Part shown: one piece after another, positions 1 to 6,284 of the stretch
Position numbering within the stretch: the first letter of the stretch is position 1
Layout: each line of letters opens with the position of its first letter
Assembly (NCBI GenBank): GCA_947624095.1
Contig: CANQIR010000013.1
Location: 1 to 13,866, forward strand
DNA: 13,866 nt
Reading direction: 5' to 3'
Source: an uncultured Bacilli bacterium
Lineage (GTDB): Bacteria > Bacillota_I > Bacilli_A > RF39 > UBA660
Position numbers and translations under genes: made by a program
Notes under the pieces: model-generated
The model's input: the letters and a program-made list of their open reading frames with translations, nothing else
Databases searched by the model: none
What the model was told of the DNA's origin: nothing

Positions 1-2
1 TG

Positions 3-620
3 GTAGCTTCTAAACATCCAAGGCCACAGTGGTTAACAATGAAACAGGCAGTTAAGCATTGTACTTTAGGACTTAGTATTTGGGACTTTGCAAGTAGCGA
101 TGCTGATGGAGAACCGGATGTAGTCCTTGCTAGTTGTGGGGATACACCTACTTTAGAAATGATGGCGACAGAAAATATTTTAAGAGATAATACAGATATT
201 AAGATAAGATTTGTCAATATTGTTGACTTATTCAAACTACAACCTAAGAGTAAGCATCCGCACGGACTTAGTGATGAGGAATTTGACCGAATATTCACAA
301 AGGATAAACCAATAGTATTTGCTTTTCACGGCTACCCTACTCTAATTCACGAATTATTATATGAAAGACATAATAAAAATATTAGTGTTCACGGATATTT
401 AGAAGAGGGAACAATTACTACACCATTTGATATGCGCGTTCAAAATGAAATAGATAGGTTCCATTTAGTTAAAGATGTTATTAGGATGTGCCCTAAATTA
501 CAGGAAAACGGTGCTAATCTAAACCAAATGATGGATGAGTTATTAATTAAACACTATGATTATATACGGGAATATGGAATTGATATGCCAGAAGTTAGAG
601 ATTGGAAATGGACAAAGTAA
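3..620 (+). CDS. Phosphoketolase, C-terminal fragment (5' end outside window)
   Basis: This is the C-terminal 205 residues of a xylulose-5-phosphate/fructose-6-phosphate phosphoketolase. The enzyme is thiamine-diphosphate dependent, acts in the cytoplasm, and cleaves the sugar phosphate with inorganic phosphate to acetyl-phosphate plus glyceraldehyde-3-phosphate (or erythrose-4-phosphate). The frame is open from base 3, upstream of the first ATG at 39, and reads VASKHPRPQW there. That motif is typical of the family just before its C-terminal domain, so the ATG at 39 is internal. The next recognisable block is DVVLASCGDTPTLEMMAT, followed by the conserved C-terminal stretches FAFHGYPTLIHELLY and GYLEEGTITTPFDM. 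The family is usually about 790 residues, so about three quarters of the gene, including the cofactor-binding domains, lies left of the window. It ends with TAA directly at a two-way terminator. The family call is secure. Substrate preference cannot be read from this part. Confidence 0.95.
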   Translation, partial: VASKHPRPQWLTMKQAVKHCTLGLSIWDFASSDADGEPDVVLASCGDTPTLEMMATENILRDNTDIKIRFVNIVDLFKLQPKSKHPHGLSDEEFDRIFTKDKPIVFAFHGYPTLIHELLYERHNKNISVHGYLEEGTITTPFDMRVQNEIDRFHLVKDVIRMCPKLQENGANLNQMMDELLIKHYDYIREYGIDMPEVRDWKWTK

Positions 621-650
621 AAACTCCTTTTAATGAAGGAGCTTTTTTAG
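621..650. terminator. Two-way intrinsic terminator between convergent genes
   Basis: CTCCTT (624-629) pairs with AAGGAG (636-641) around a 6-nt loop. On the + strand it is followed by C and six T (643-648). On the minus strand the stem is followed by G and a run of T, because bases 619-623 are all A. It lies right after the phosphoketolase stop, and the stop codon of the minus-strand lipoprotein gene (647-649) sits in its T-run, so it can serve both genes. Confidence 0.8.
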
Positions 651-1225
651 GCTATTTTTTCGATTGGGTCAACATTATTAATATTAGAATAATTCATTTC
701 ATAAGTTACATCATTGCCGGTACTAATAAATATTTTGGTAACATAATCACCAGAGAATGATATATCGTAGGTTTCGTCATCATTATTTTGGCAATTATAG
801 GTACTGCCATTTAGATTACAAGTTACTTGCTTACTGTTTAGTATTTTTTCTATGTTGCTAAGAAGTATATAATCAGTACTGGCATAGAAGTAAACACTAA
901 GGATTGGCGATTTACTTTCTGGATCATAACATTCTTCATCTTGGATTTGATATGATGTATTATATGTTGTGCCCACAATGTTTTCGGTGTATACGCCAGC
1001 TTCTAGACCATTATACATACGACCTTTAAATTTTTGAACTTGTTCTTCAGCAGTTATGGTATATTCAAAAGCATAGTTTTGTTTATCGGTATTACTTATA
1101 AGTTTTCTTACCTCTTCATTAGGTTCGGGAGTTGGCTGCTCACTTTCTTTCTTTTCTTTTTTACCACAAGCTGTAAATGTAATTAAAAGTAAAGTAATTA
1201 ATATTAATGATATAGATTTCTTCAA
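647..1225 (-). CDS. Small secreted lipoprotein, function unknown
   Basis: A 192-residue predicted lipoprotein. The N-terminus is MKKS followed by a hydrophobic stretch (residues 5-18) and the lipobox FTAC, with Cys20 as the predicted lipidation site. A charged and proline-rich linker follows (about 21-40), then a globular domain rich in Thr, Tyr and Asn with alternating hydrophobic residues, suggesting mostly beta structure. Besides Cys20 there are three cysteines (99, 136, 145). The protein should be anchored on the outer face of the cytoplasmic membrane. The start codon is TTG, chosen because GAGGTGGA lies 5 nt upstream and the signal peptide begins there. It has its own promoter, and its 3' end reaches the terminator shared with phosphoketolase. 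I do not recognise the domain after the signal peptide. The lipoprotein call rests on the visible lipobox. Confidence 0.8.
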   Translation of the reverse strand: MKKSISLILITLLLITFTACGKKEKKESEQPTPEPNEEVRKLISNTDKQNYAFEYTITAEEQVQKFKGRMYNGLEAGVYTENIVGTTYNTSYQIQDEECYDPESKSPILSVYFYASTDYILLSNIEKILNSKQVTCNLNGSTYNCQNNDDETYDISFSGDYVTKIFISTGNDVTYEMNYSNINNVDPIEKIA

Positions 1226-1230
1226 TTTAA

Positions 1231-1238
1231 TCCACCTC
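1231..1238 (-). promoter_or_regulatory. Ribosome binding site deciding a TTG start
   Basis: The minus strand reads GAGGTGGA followed by 5 nt and TTG AAG AAA. No ATG in this frame lies at a better distance, and the signal peptide starts exactly here, so TTG is the initiator of the lipoprotein gene. Confidence 0.75.
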
Positions 1239-1245
1239 TATTATA

Positions 1246-1274
1246 ATATTAGCAAAAGTTAGATAATTTCACAA
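1246..1274 (-). promoter_or_regulatory. Predicted sigma-70/SigA promoter of the lipoprotein gene
   Basis: On the minus strand TTGTGA (1274-1269) is a -35-like box (4 of 6 matches to TTGACA). It is separated by 17 nt from TAATAT (1251-1246), which is preceded by TGC, making an extended -10. Transcription would start near 1239 and leave a leader of about 14 nt that is mainly the ribosome binding site. Confidence 0.5.
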
Positions 1275-1286
1275 TAGAATAATAAA

Positions 1287-1919
1287 TTAACGACGATGAA
1301 AAATTGGTTGGAGGCGAAGTATTAATTTTTCAATTATATTAGGTTTTTTCGGTGGTTGCTTTGGCTCTTTTTTTGTTGGTACTAAAAATTTTAAGGTATT
1401 TAAAGCAATGGCTAAACTGCGTAAATCAGGATAGTCTAAATTATTTAAATCTTCTAATATTTCAGTAAGGGGATAATTTGAAGAAACCAAGGCTTGATAT
1501 TTGGCGATGAAAGCAAATAAACTTTCGGATATTTGAAGATGCTCTATTTCTACTATTTTGTATTTTAGTAATTTAGCATTTCCAGAACTAGCCAAAGCAT
1601 TTAAACTAGAAAAAATGCTCTCCGTGTCAATAGCACCAGTGAAATTATAAAATAGTGGTCCACTAGGAATTTTAATGTAGGAATTATTATGGATTGTTAT
1701 GATACATATTTCGCCTTCTAGTTCTTCTTCTGATAGCAAGTTAACAGATGTAATTTCTTCTTTTAATAGATCCGGAGATAGTTTCTTAGTAAAGGCATCT
1801 ATACCTTCTAATTTAGTAGAATATTCACCATCATAACTATCTAATAAACGTATATCTATAGGGACTATTTGACCTTTTTTAGTGTGAATTGCTAATAAGT
1901 AATGTCCTAATCGTTCCAT
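1287..1919 (-). CDS. Hypothetical soluble protein, 210 aa
   Basis: I do not recognise this protein. It has no signal peptide and no membrane segment, so it is probably cytoplasmic. The N-terminal half (about 1-95) looks mixed alpha/beta, with a short strand-like stretch EICIITI followed by IKIPSG. The middle (about 95-165) is helical and leucine/alanine-rich. The C-terminal tail (about 180-210) is basic and proline-rich (KKEPKQPPKKP), then amphipathic, ending in HRR. The ATG at 1919 is supported by AGGAGG 9 nt upstream, the strongest Shine-Dalgarno in this block. It starts 33 nt after the stop of the upstream membrane-protein gene, so the two are probably co-transcribed. I see no terminator after it before the lipoprotein promoter. 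Confidence 0.65.
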   Translation of the reverse strand: MERLGHYLLAIHTKKGQIVPIDIRLLDSYDGEYSTKLEGIDAFTKKLSPDLLKEEITSVNLLSEEELEGEICIITIHNNSYIKIPSGPLFYNFTGAIDTESIFSSLNALASSGNAKLLKYKIVEIEHLQISESLFAFIAKYQALVSSNYPLTEILEDLNNLDYPDLRSLAIALNTLKFLVPTKKEPKQPPKKPNIIEKLILRLQPIFHRR

Positions 1920-1952
1920 TTTCCAAAGCCTCCTAAATCTTTTTATATCATA

Positions 1953-2537
1953 TTATATTTTGTCTTTTTCTTCAAGAATAAGCTTTAATTTCTCTCGAAA
2001 AATTAGAGATAAAAGAAAAGCAACAACCGAAACACCACACAAGATGTAACTATAAGTACTCATAGTTTTAAACATATTGGTAAGAACAATGCTATTGGTT
2101 TGATAATTACTGAAGATAGTAGGAACTATAGCAACAAAAATACTAGTAAGCATAATATCAAAAGAAAGATTTAATAAGACGATAAAGACGTTTTTAGCTA
2201 TAAGGATGAATAAAATGATGATAACAAGCGTAGAAATACTTAAAACAACTAGGGTATGTTCATCATTAATTAGGCGAAGAACTTTAACTGTATACTTTAC
2301 TTCAGGACGATTTACGAGATTGTTAATTTCCGATATTTGACTTTCAAGTTCTTGGTATTCTTTTGTTTCTTTATAATTGGCTAGTTCTTCAGGCATTTCA
2401 TAAGTAGTAGTGGCATAGTCAATTATACTAGCAAGCAAATTCTCATCAAGGGATGCTTTAATAACAAAAACAATAATTAGTGATGATGTGGTTATTAATA
2501 GTAATAAACTTAGAATAAATCTTAAAAATTTCTGCAT
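1953..2537 (-). CDS. Hypothetical membrane protein with four predicted helices
   Basis: A 194-residue integral membrane protein that I cannot assign to a family. Hydrophobic segments lie at about 6-27, 95-115, 116-140 and 163-181. The stretch between the first two (about 28-94) is polar and partly coiled-coil-like (KETKEYQELESQISEINNL) and probably faces outward as a small domain. The tail after the last helix is charged (REKLKLILEEKDKI). The ATG at 2537 follows AGGGAGG at about 7 nt. The gene lies 90 nt downstream of the DUF6512-like gene, with a terminator-like hairpin and a possible promoter in the gap, and 33 nt upstream of the 210-residue gene. Nothing in the residues suggests a catalytic or transport role. 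Confidence 0.65.
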   Translation of the reverse strand: MQKFLRFILSLLLLITTSSLIIVFVIKASLDENLLASIIDYATTTYEMPEELANYKETKEYQELESQISEINNLVNRPEVKYTVKVLRLINDEHTLVVLSISTLVIIILFILIAKNVFIVLLNLSFDIMLTSIFVAIVPTIFSNYQTNSIVLTNMFKTMSTYSYILCGVSVVAFLLSLIFREKLKLILEEKDKI

Positions 2538-2567
2538 ATTTTGGCCTCCCTACTTTGATTATTCGCC

Positions 2568-2620
2568 ATAATAAAACTCGCCTTTTATATTAATATGATA
2601 ACATATTAAGTTGGCGAGTT
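2568..2620 (-). terminator. Terminator after the DUF6512-like gene
   Basis: AACTCGCC (2575-2582) and GGCGAGTT (2613-2620) form a perfect 8-bp outer stem. Inside it TTAATATG (2590-2597) and CATATTAA (2602-2609) form a second perfect 8-bp stem with a 4-nt loop. On the minus strand the outer stem runs into TTTTATTAT, an interrupted T-run. It begins 8 nt after the stop codon of the upstream gene (2628). Confidence 0.6.
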
Positions 2621-2622
2621 AA
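2595..2622 (-). promoter_or_regulatory. Possible promoter nested in the terminator hairpin
   Basis: The minus strand reads TTAACT (2622-2617), 16 nt, then TATCAT (2600-2595) preceded by TGT, an extended -10. Transcription starting near 2588 would drive the four-helix membrane protein gene and would not include the 5' arm of the hairpin, so the terminator could not form in that RNA. Both boxes are imperfect. Confidence 0.3.
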
Positions 2623-2627
2623 AGAAC

Positions 2628-3125
2628 TTAGTTAAAGACTTTAAAGATTTTAAAATCTAGTGGATGATAGGAAAGATAAGTAAAAATAATAAATAGAATT
2701 ATGAATAGACCAATGGAAATGAATTCTAAACGACGATTATAGGGCCTTTTTAATAAGTAATAACCTATTACTTGAGCAAGAGCGATAGAAATAGTAAATA
2801 TTAAAATGGTTACAGGGAAATTGTCTTGCATTTTTAAAATATAGAAATATACTGGAGTAAATATAAGATCGACAATAAACATACAGCAAAGACTGGTAAT
2901 AAAATTGGTAAAGACAATATTATAGGTTTGTTTAGGATAAATAAACATCGAGATAATAGTCCATAAAGTATAAGCAGTTAAAATCATTTTGTTATGTTCC
3001 CAAATGCTTTCATTGACCGGGGAAATAATGCTGGTTAGAAAGGAAGGGGCTAAGTCATAGAGGGAGTGCACAAGAGCACTTAATAAAAGGATAGCAAAAA
3101 CACTAATAATTTGTTTTTTCTTCAT
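2628..3125 (-). CDS. DUF6512-like integral membrane protein
   Basis: A 165-residue membrane protein with about five hydrophobic segments (roughly 6-24, 48-62, 68-95, 104-124 and 134-152). The diagnostic stretch is SPVNESIWEH at residues 35-44, preceded by SALVHSLYDL, which I recall as the signature of the DUF6512 family. The function of that family is unknown to me. The frame is also open from a GTG at 3134, but that GTG lies inside AGGTGA (3131-3136), which sits 5 nt before the ATG at 3125, so I chose 3125. The gene lies 45 nt downstream of the addA stop on the same strand with no clear terminator between them, so some read-through from the addBA operon is possible. It ends at a good hairpin terminator. 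The family assignment comes from memory of the motif. Confidence 0.7.
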   Translation of the reverse strand: MKKKQIISVFAILLLSALVHSLYDLAPSFLTSIISPVNESIWEHNKMILTAYTLWTIISMFIYPKQTYNIVFTNFITSLCCMFIVDLIFTPVYFYILKMQDNFPVTILIFTISIALAQVIGYYLLKRPYNRRLEFISIGLFIILFIIFTYLSYHPLDFKIFKVFN

Positions 3126-3130
3126 TGAAA

Positions 3131-3136
3131 TCACCT
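3131..3136 (-). promoter_or_regulatory. Ribosome binding site deciding the ATG at 3125
   Basis: AGGTGA on the minus strand lies 5 nt before the ATG. The upstream alternative GTG (3134-3132) is part of this site and has no ribosome binding site of its own. Confidence 0.7.
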
Positions 3137-3170
3137 ATTATTAGTGTATTTTATTTAAGTAAAAATATGT

Positions 3171-6100
3171 TTAAAGTTTTTTCATTTCATTATTAATAAG
3201 AGAATATAAGTAAATATTAACTGGTTTATTAGTAATTTTAGCAATATATTTTTGATAACCTTTTAATTGTTCGAGATATTTAGCATCTTCAATATTATTT
3301 AATTTATAATCTATAATATCACAATGATCAGAATATTCTAGTAAAAGGTCAATAATACCGTGGAATTTTTGCTCATCTTCTTCGTAAATGAATTCATATT
3401 CATGATAAATATTAGCTTCTTTAATATTAGCAAGTAAAGGATTGTTTATAAAGTTAGTAACTTTATGACGAATAAATTCATCTGGTATGCTATTTGGGTC
3501 ATAATTTAGAAAATCTATATATTCTAAAATGCTGTGCATTTTTAAACCTAATTCAATATTATTTTTGGTTTCTTTCGTAATTGGCGACTTAATCTTTTTC
3601 GAGAAATTATTACTAATTATCTCCTCGTTAGGAATAGATATTTCTTTTACCTTTAATATTGCTGCTTCTTTAGATTGATAGCTATTATAAGTTTTAGGAT
3701 ATAAGTAATCTTTGGTTAACTTTAAATTAGGAATAGATATTGATGAAGTGTATGGTTTAAGAGAAGAACTAATTGAATAAAGAATATCAGCAAAGGAACG
3801 ATATTTTATTCTAGTTAAGTAATTAACTATGGTATTAGATGTTCCTATTGGATTTTCTTTTTTATCTTTGGGTAAGAGAATTATCATTGATTCTTTAGCT
3901 CTAGTTAAGCCAACATATAATAAACGAATTTTTTCGGATATTTCTTCTTGATTATAATTATTTTTAACAAGTTCTTTAGTAATTAATTCGGCAATACCTT
4001 CTTTAAAAGCAGGAACAACAAGACCATATTGGGAATTATATACGAATTTATCTTTAATTTCTGTAATATTAAATTTTTTAAATAAGCCACTAAAATAGCA
4101 AATAGGAAATTCAAGACCTTTAGATTTATGAATAGTCATAATCCGAACTGCTTCTTCGCTAGCAAGATTATTAGGATATTTAAGTTTTTCATCTTCTTTA
4201 CTAATCGTGTCTAAATAAGTAACAAAGTCTTCAATAGTATAGCCGCTATTAGCTAAGGCTTCGGCGAATTCAAGAAGTTTAGAAATTCGGGTAATATTGG
4301 AATTAATGTCCCCTATTTTAATTAATTTGGCATAATAATCAGTTTTATCTAAAATTTGTTCTAAAATTTGTTTAGTATTGAGATTGATAGTTTCTTTAGC
4401 TAAAGATTCAAAACAGGTAAAGACTGGATTATGATAGAAATCATTATTTTGAAACCAAGTAAAGATTTCGGCATCACTTATTTCGAATAAGAAACTTCGA
4501 GCAAGGGAGGTAAGACTGTAGCGGAATATGACATCATAATTTTTATTGGCTATTTGGTTGGTTAAAGTTAAAGCATTTTTAATTACTAAAATTTCATCGG
4601 AATCGATTAAGTTTTCATCTTTATATAAAGCAAGAGGAATATTTAAGTATTCAAAAACTTTTTTGTAAAGATCAAAGCTAGTAGCTCGGTCCATTAAAAT
4701 GACAAAATCTTGATAAGTGGATTTTCTTAAAACCTTTTTATCTTTATCATAAACTTGATAATTATTAGCAAGTTTATTTTGAATATCACGAGCAATGGCG
4801 AAGATTTCAATTTCTTCGCTCGTAAATTCTTCATCTTGGTCATAAGTTAAAACTTGAAGATTGTAATTTTGATTTTGACCTATATTTTCATCATAGGCAG
4901 TATTGCCAAAAACCATTTGGTGCGTTGCTATGTAATTAGCACCACCAATCATATCATCCATAATTTGATTAAAGATTAAGTTAATATTATTAAGAACTTC
5001 ATTACGAGAACGAAAATTTTTTAATAAGTCAATCTTCTTACCATTAATTGCTCGGCTATATTGGTCATATTTATTTTTAAAGATATAAGGATTGGCATTA
5101 CGAAAACGATAAATAGATTGTTTAATATCACCAACCATATAAGTGTTATTATTAGCAATTAAATTAATAAATGTCTCTTGAATATCGTTAGTATCTTGAT
5201 ATTCGTCAATCATAATTTCTTTAAATTTATTTTTTAATTCATTACGAGCAATAGGATAATCTTTAACAATTTTTATGGCTAATAAAGCGATATCTTGAAA
5301 ATCATAAATTTCATTAGTAGTTTTATAGTCGGCAAGTTTTTGAAAATAAACTGTTAATAACTCGATAATTATTGACATAGTTTCTTTAGTGGAAAGAATA
5401 TTGGCTTTAATAGTAGCGGTACTCCCAAAATCCGCCAAACGCTTAAATTCTTTAACTAAAGGCATAATATTTTTTTCTTTATAGATTTTTACTTCTTCTA
5501 AACTATTTTTAGGTACTGATGGCAATTTGACATTGGAAGCAGCCACAAGATTGTCAAGTGAATCAGCATATTTAACAGATATTAGACTGTCAACTAAACT
5601 ATGGTAGTATTCATTGGAAATTAAAGGTTTAAAATTATCTATAGCAATAGTTATTTCCGTAACTTTACTTTTTAGTAACTGAAAAAATTCAGCAATTAAA
5701 TTATCAATATAATCTTCGGTATAAAATTGGGTTAAGTAAGTAGATAAGTAAGTATTTTTATCAGGGAGTAATTCAAGTGAATCAGCTATTTTTAATAAAG
5801 ATTTAATTAAAGATTTATCATCTTTAACACAGAAAGTTTTAATAAGATTATTAAACTTTGCATTATCTTTTTCGTAATATTCATCAAAGACATTGTTCAT
5901 TATTTCTTTTTTCTGAAGATTAATAATAGAACCGTCAGTAATGGTAATATCACTAGAGATATTTAATAGATAATGATATTTTTTGACTACTGATAGAGCA
6001 AAGCTATCGAAGGTGGTGATATAAGCAGCATCAATAAGCTCTAGTTCATCTTTTAGGGAAGGATTTTCTTTGATATTTGAACGAATACGGTCTTTCATTT

Positions 6101-6284
6101 CATTAGCAGCAGCTTTGGTGAAGGTTAAAATTAATAGTTCATCGATATGAGTGCCTTCTTTTAGAATACGGATTACCCGCTCACTTAGAACAGCAGTCTT
6201 ACCAGAGCCAGCACCAGCACTAACTATAATATTAGAACCAGATTCATTAATAGCAGAACTTTGTTCTTTAGTCCAATTGGGCAT
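3171..6284 (-). CDS. addA: AddA, ATP-dependent helicase/nuclease subunit of AddAB
   Basis: AddA, a UvrD/RecB-type superfamily 1A helicase with a C-terminal RecB-like nuclease, 1037 residues. With AddB it unwinds and resects double-strand DNA ends for RecA-dependent repair. Helicase motifs are all present: Q motif WTKEQ near the start, motif I SAGAGSGKT (Lys29), Ia LTFTKAAANEM (53-63), II DEYQD (360-364), III GDIKQSIYRFR (385-395), IV NFRS (423-426), V TIHKSKG (717-723) and VI LLYVGLTRAK (788-797). The nuclease shows His917, Asp979 (GIID), and Asp992 and Lys994 (IIDYK), with the same 13- and 2-residue spacing as RecB Asp1067/Asp1080/Lys1082, so it should be active. The length is somewhat short for the family (about 1230 in B. 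subtilis). ATG at 6284 is preferred over GTG at 6293, because the GTG lies in the AAGGTGA site. The start overlaps the addB end by 17 bp. Confidence 0.96.
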   Translation of the reverse strand: MPNWTKEQSSAINESGSNIIVSAGAGSGKTAVLSERVIRILKEGTHIDELLILTFTKAAANEMKDRIRSNIKENPSLKDELELIDAAYITTFDSFALSVVKKYHYLLNISSDITITDGSIINLQKKEIMNNVFDEYYEKDNAKFNNLIKTFCVKDDKSLIKSLLKIADSLELLPDKNTYLSTYLTQFYTEDYIDNLIAEFFQLLKSKVTEITIAIDNFKPLISNEYYHSLVDSLISVKYADSLDNLVAASNVKLPSVPKNSLEEVKIYKEKNIMPLVKEFKRLADFGSTATIKANILSTKETMSIIIELLTVYFQKLADYKTTNEIYDFQDIALLAIKIVKDYPIARNELKNKFKEIMIDEYQDTNDIQETFINLIANNNTYMVGDIKQSIYRFRNANPYIFKNKYDQYSRAINGKKIDLLKNFRSRNEVLNNINLIFNQIMDDMIGGANYIATHQMVFGNTAYDENIGQNQNYNLQVLTYDQDEEFTSEEIEIFAIARDIQNKLANNYQVYDKDKKVLRKSTYQDFVILMDRATSFDLYKKVFEYLNIPLALYKDENLIDSDEILVIKNALTLTNQIANKNYDVIFRYSLTSLARSFLFEISDAEIFTWFQNNDFYHNPVFTCFESLAKETINLNTKQILEQILDKTDYYAKLIKIGDINSNITRISKLLEFAEALANSGYTIEDFVTYLDTISKEDEKLKYPNNLASEEAVRIMTIHKSKGLEFPICYFSGLFKKFNITEIKDKFVYNSQYGLVVPAFKEGIAELITKELVKNNYNQEEISEKIRLLYVGLTRAKESMIILLPKDKKENPIGTSNTIVNYLTRIKYRSFADILYSISSSLKPYTSSISIPNLKLTKDYLYPKTYNSYQSKEAAILKVKEISIPNEEIISNNFSKKIKSPITKETKNNIELGLKMHSILEYIDFLNYDPNSIPDEFIRHKVTNFINNPLLANIKEANIYHEYEFIYEEDEQKFHGIIDLLLEYSDHCDIIDYKLNNIEDAKYLEQLKGYQKYIAKITNKPVNIYLYSLINNEMKKL

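Noticed and set aside
39..41. ATG as the start of the phosphoketolase
   Set aside because: The frame continues upstream with the family motif ASKHPRPQW, so this Met is internal.
1240..1245. TATAAT on the minus strand just upstream of the lipoprotein ribosome binding site
   Set aside because: A start from this box would fall within or after the ribosome binding site; the extended -10 a few bases upstream, with a -35 at 17 nt, fits better.
647..3125. The four minus-strand genes as a dedicated functional system
   Set aside because: They share no visible partner domains, and a terminator plus internal promoters split them; co-location alone is not enough.
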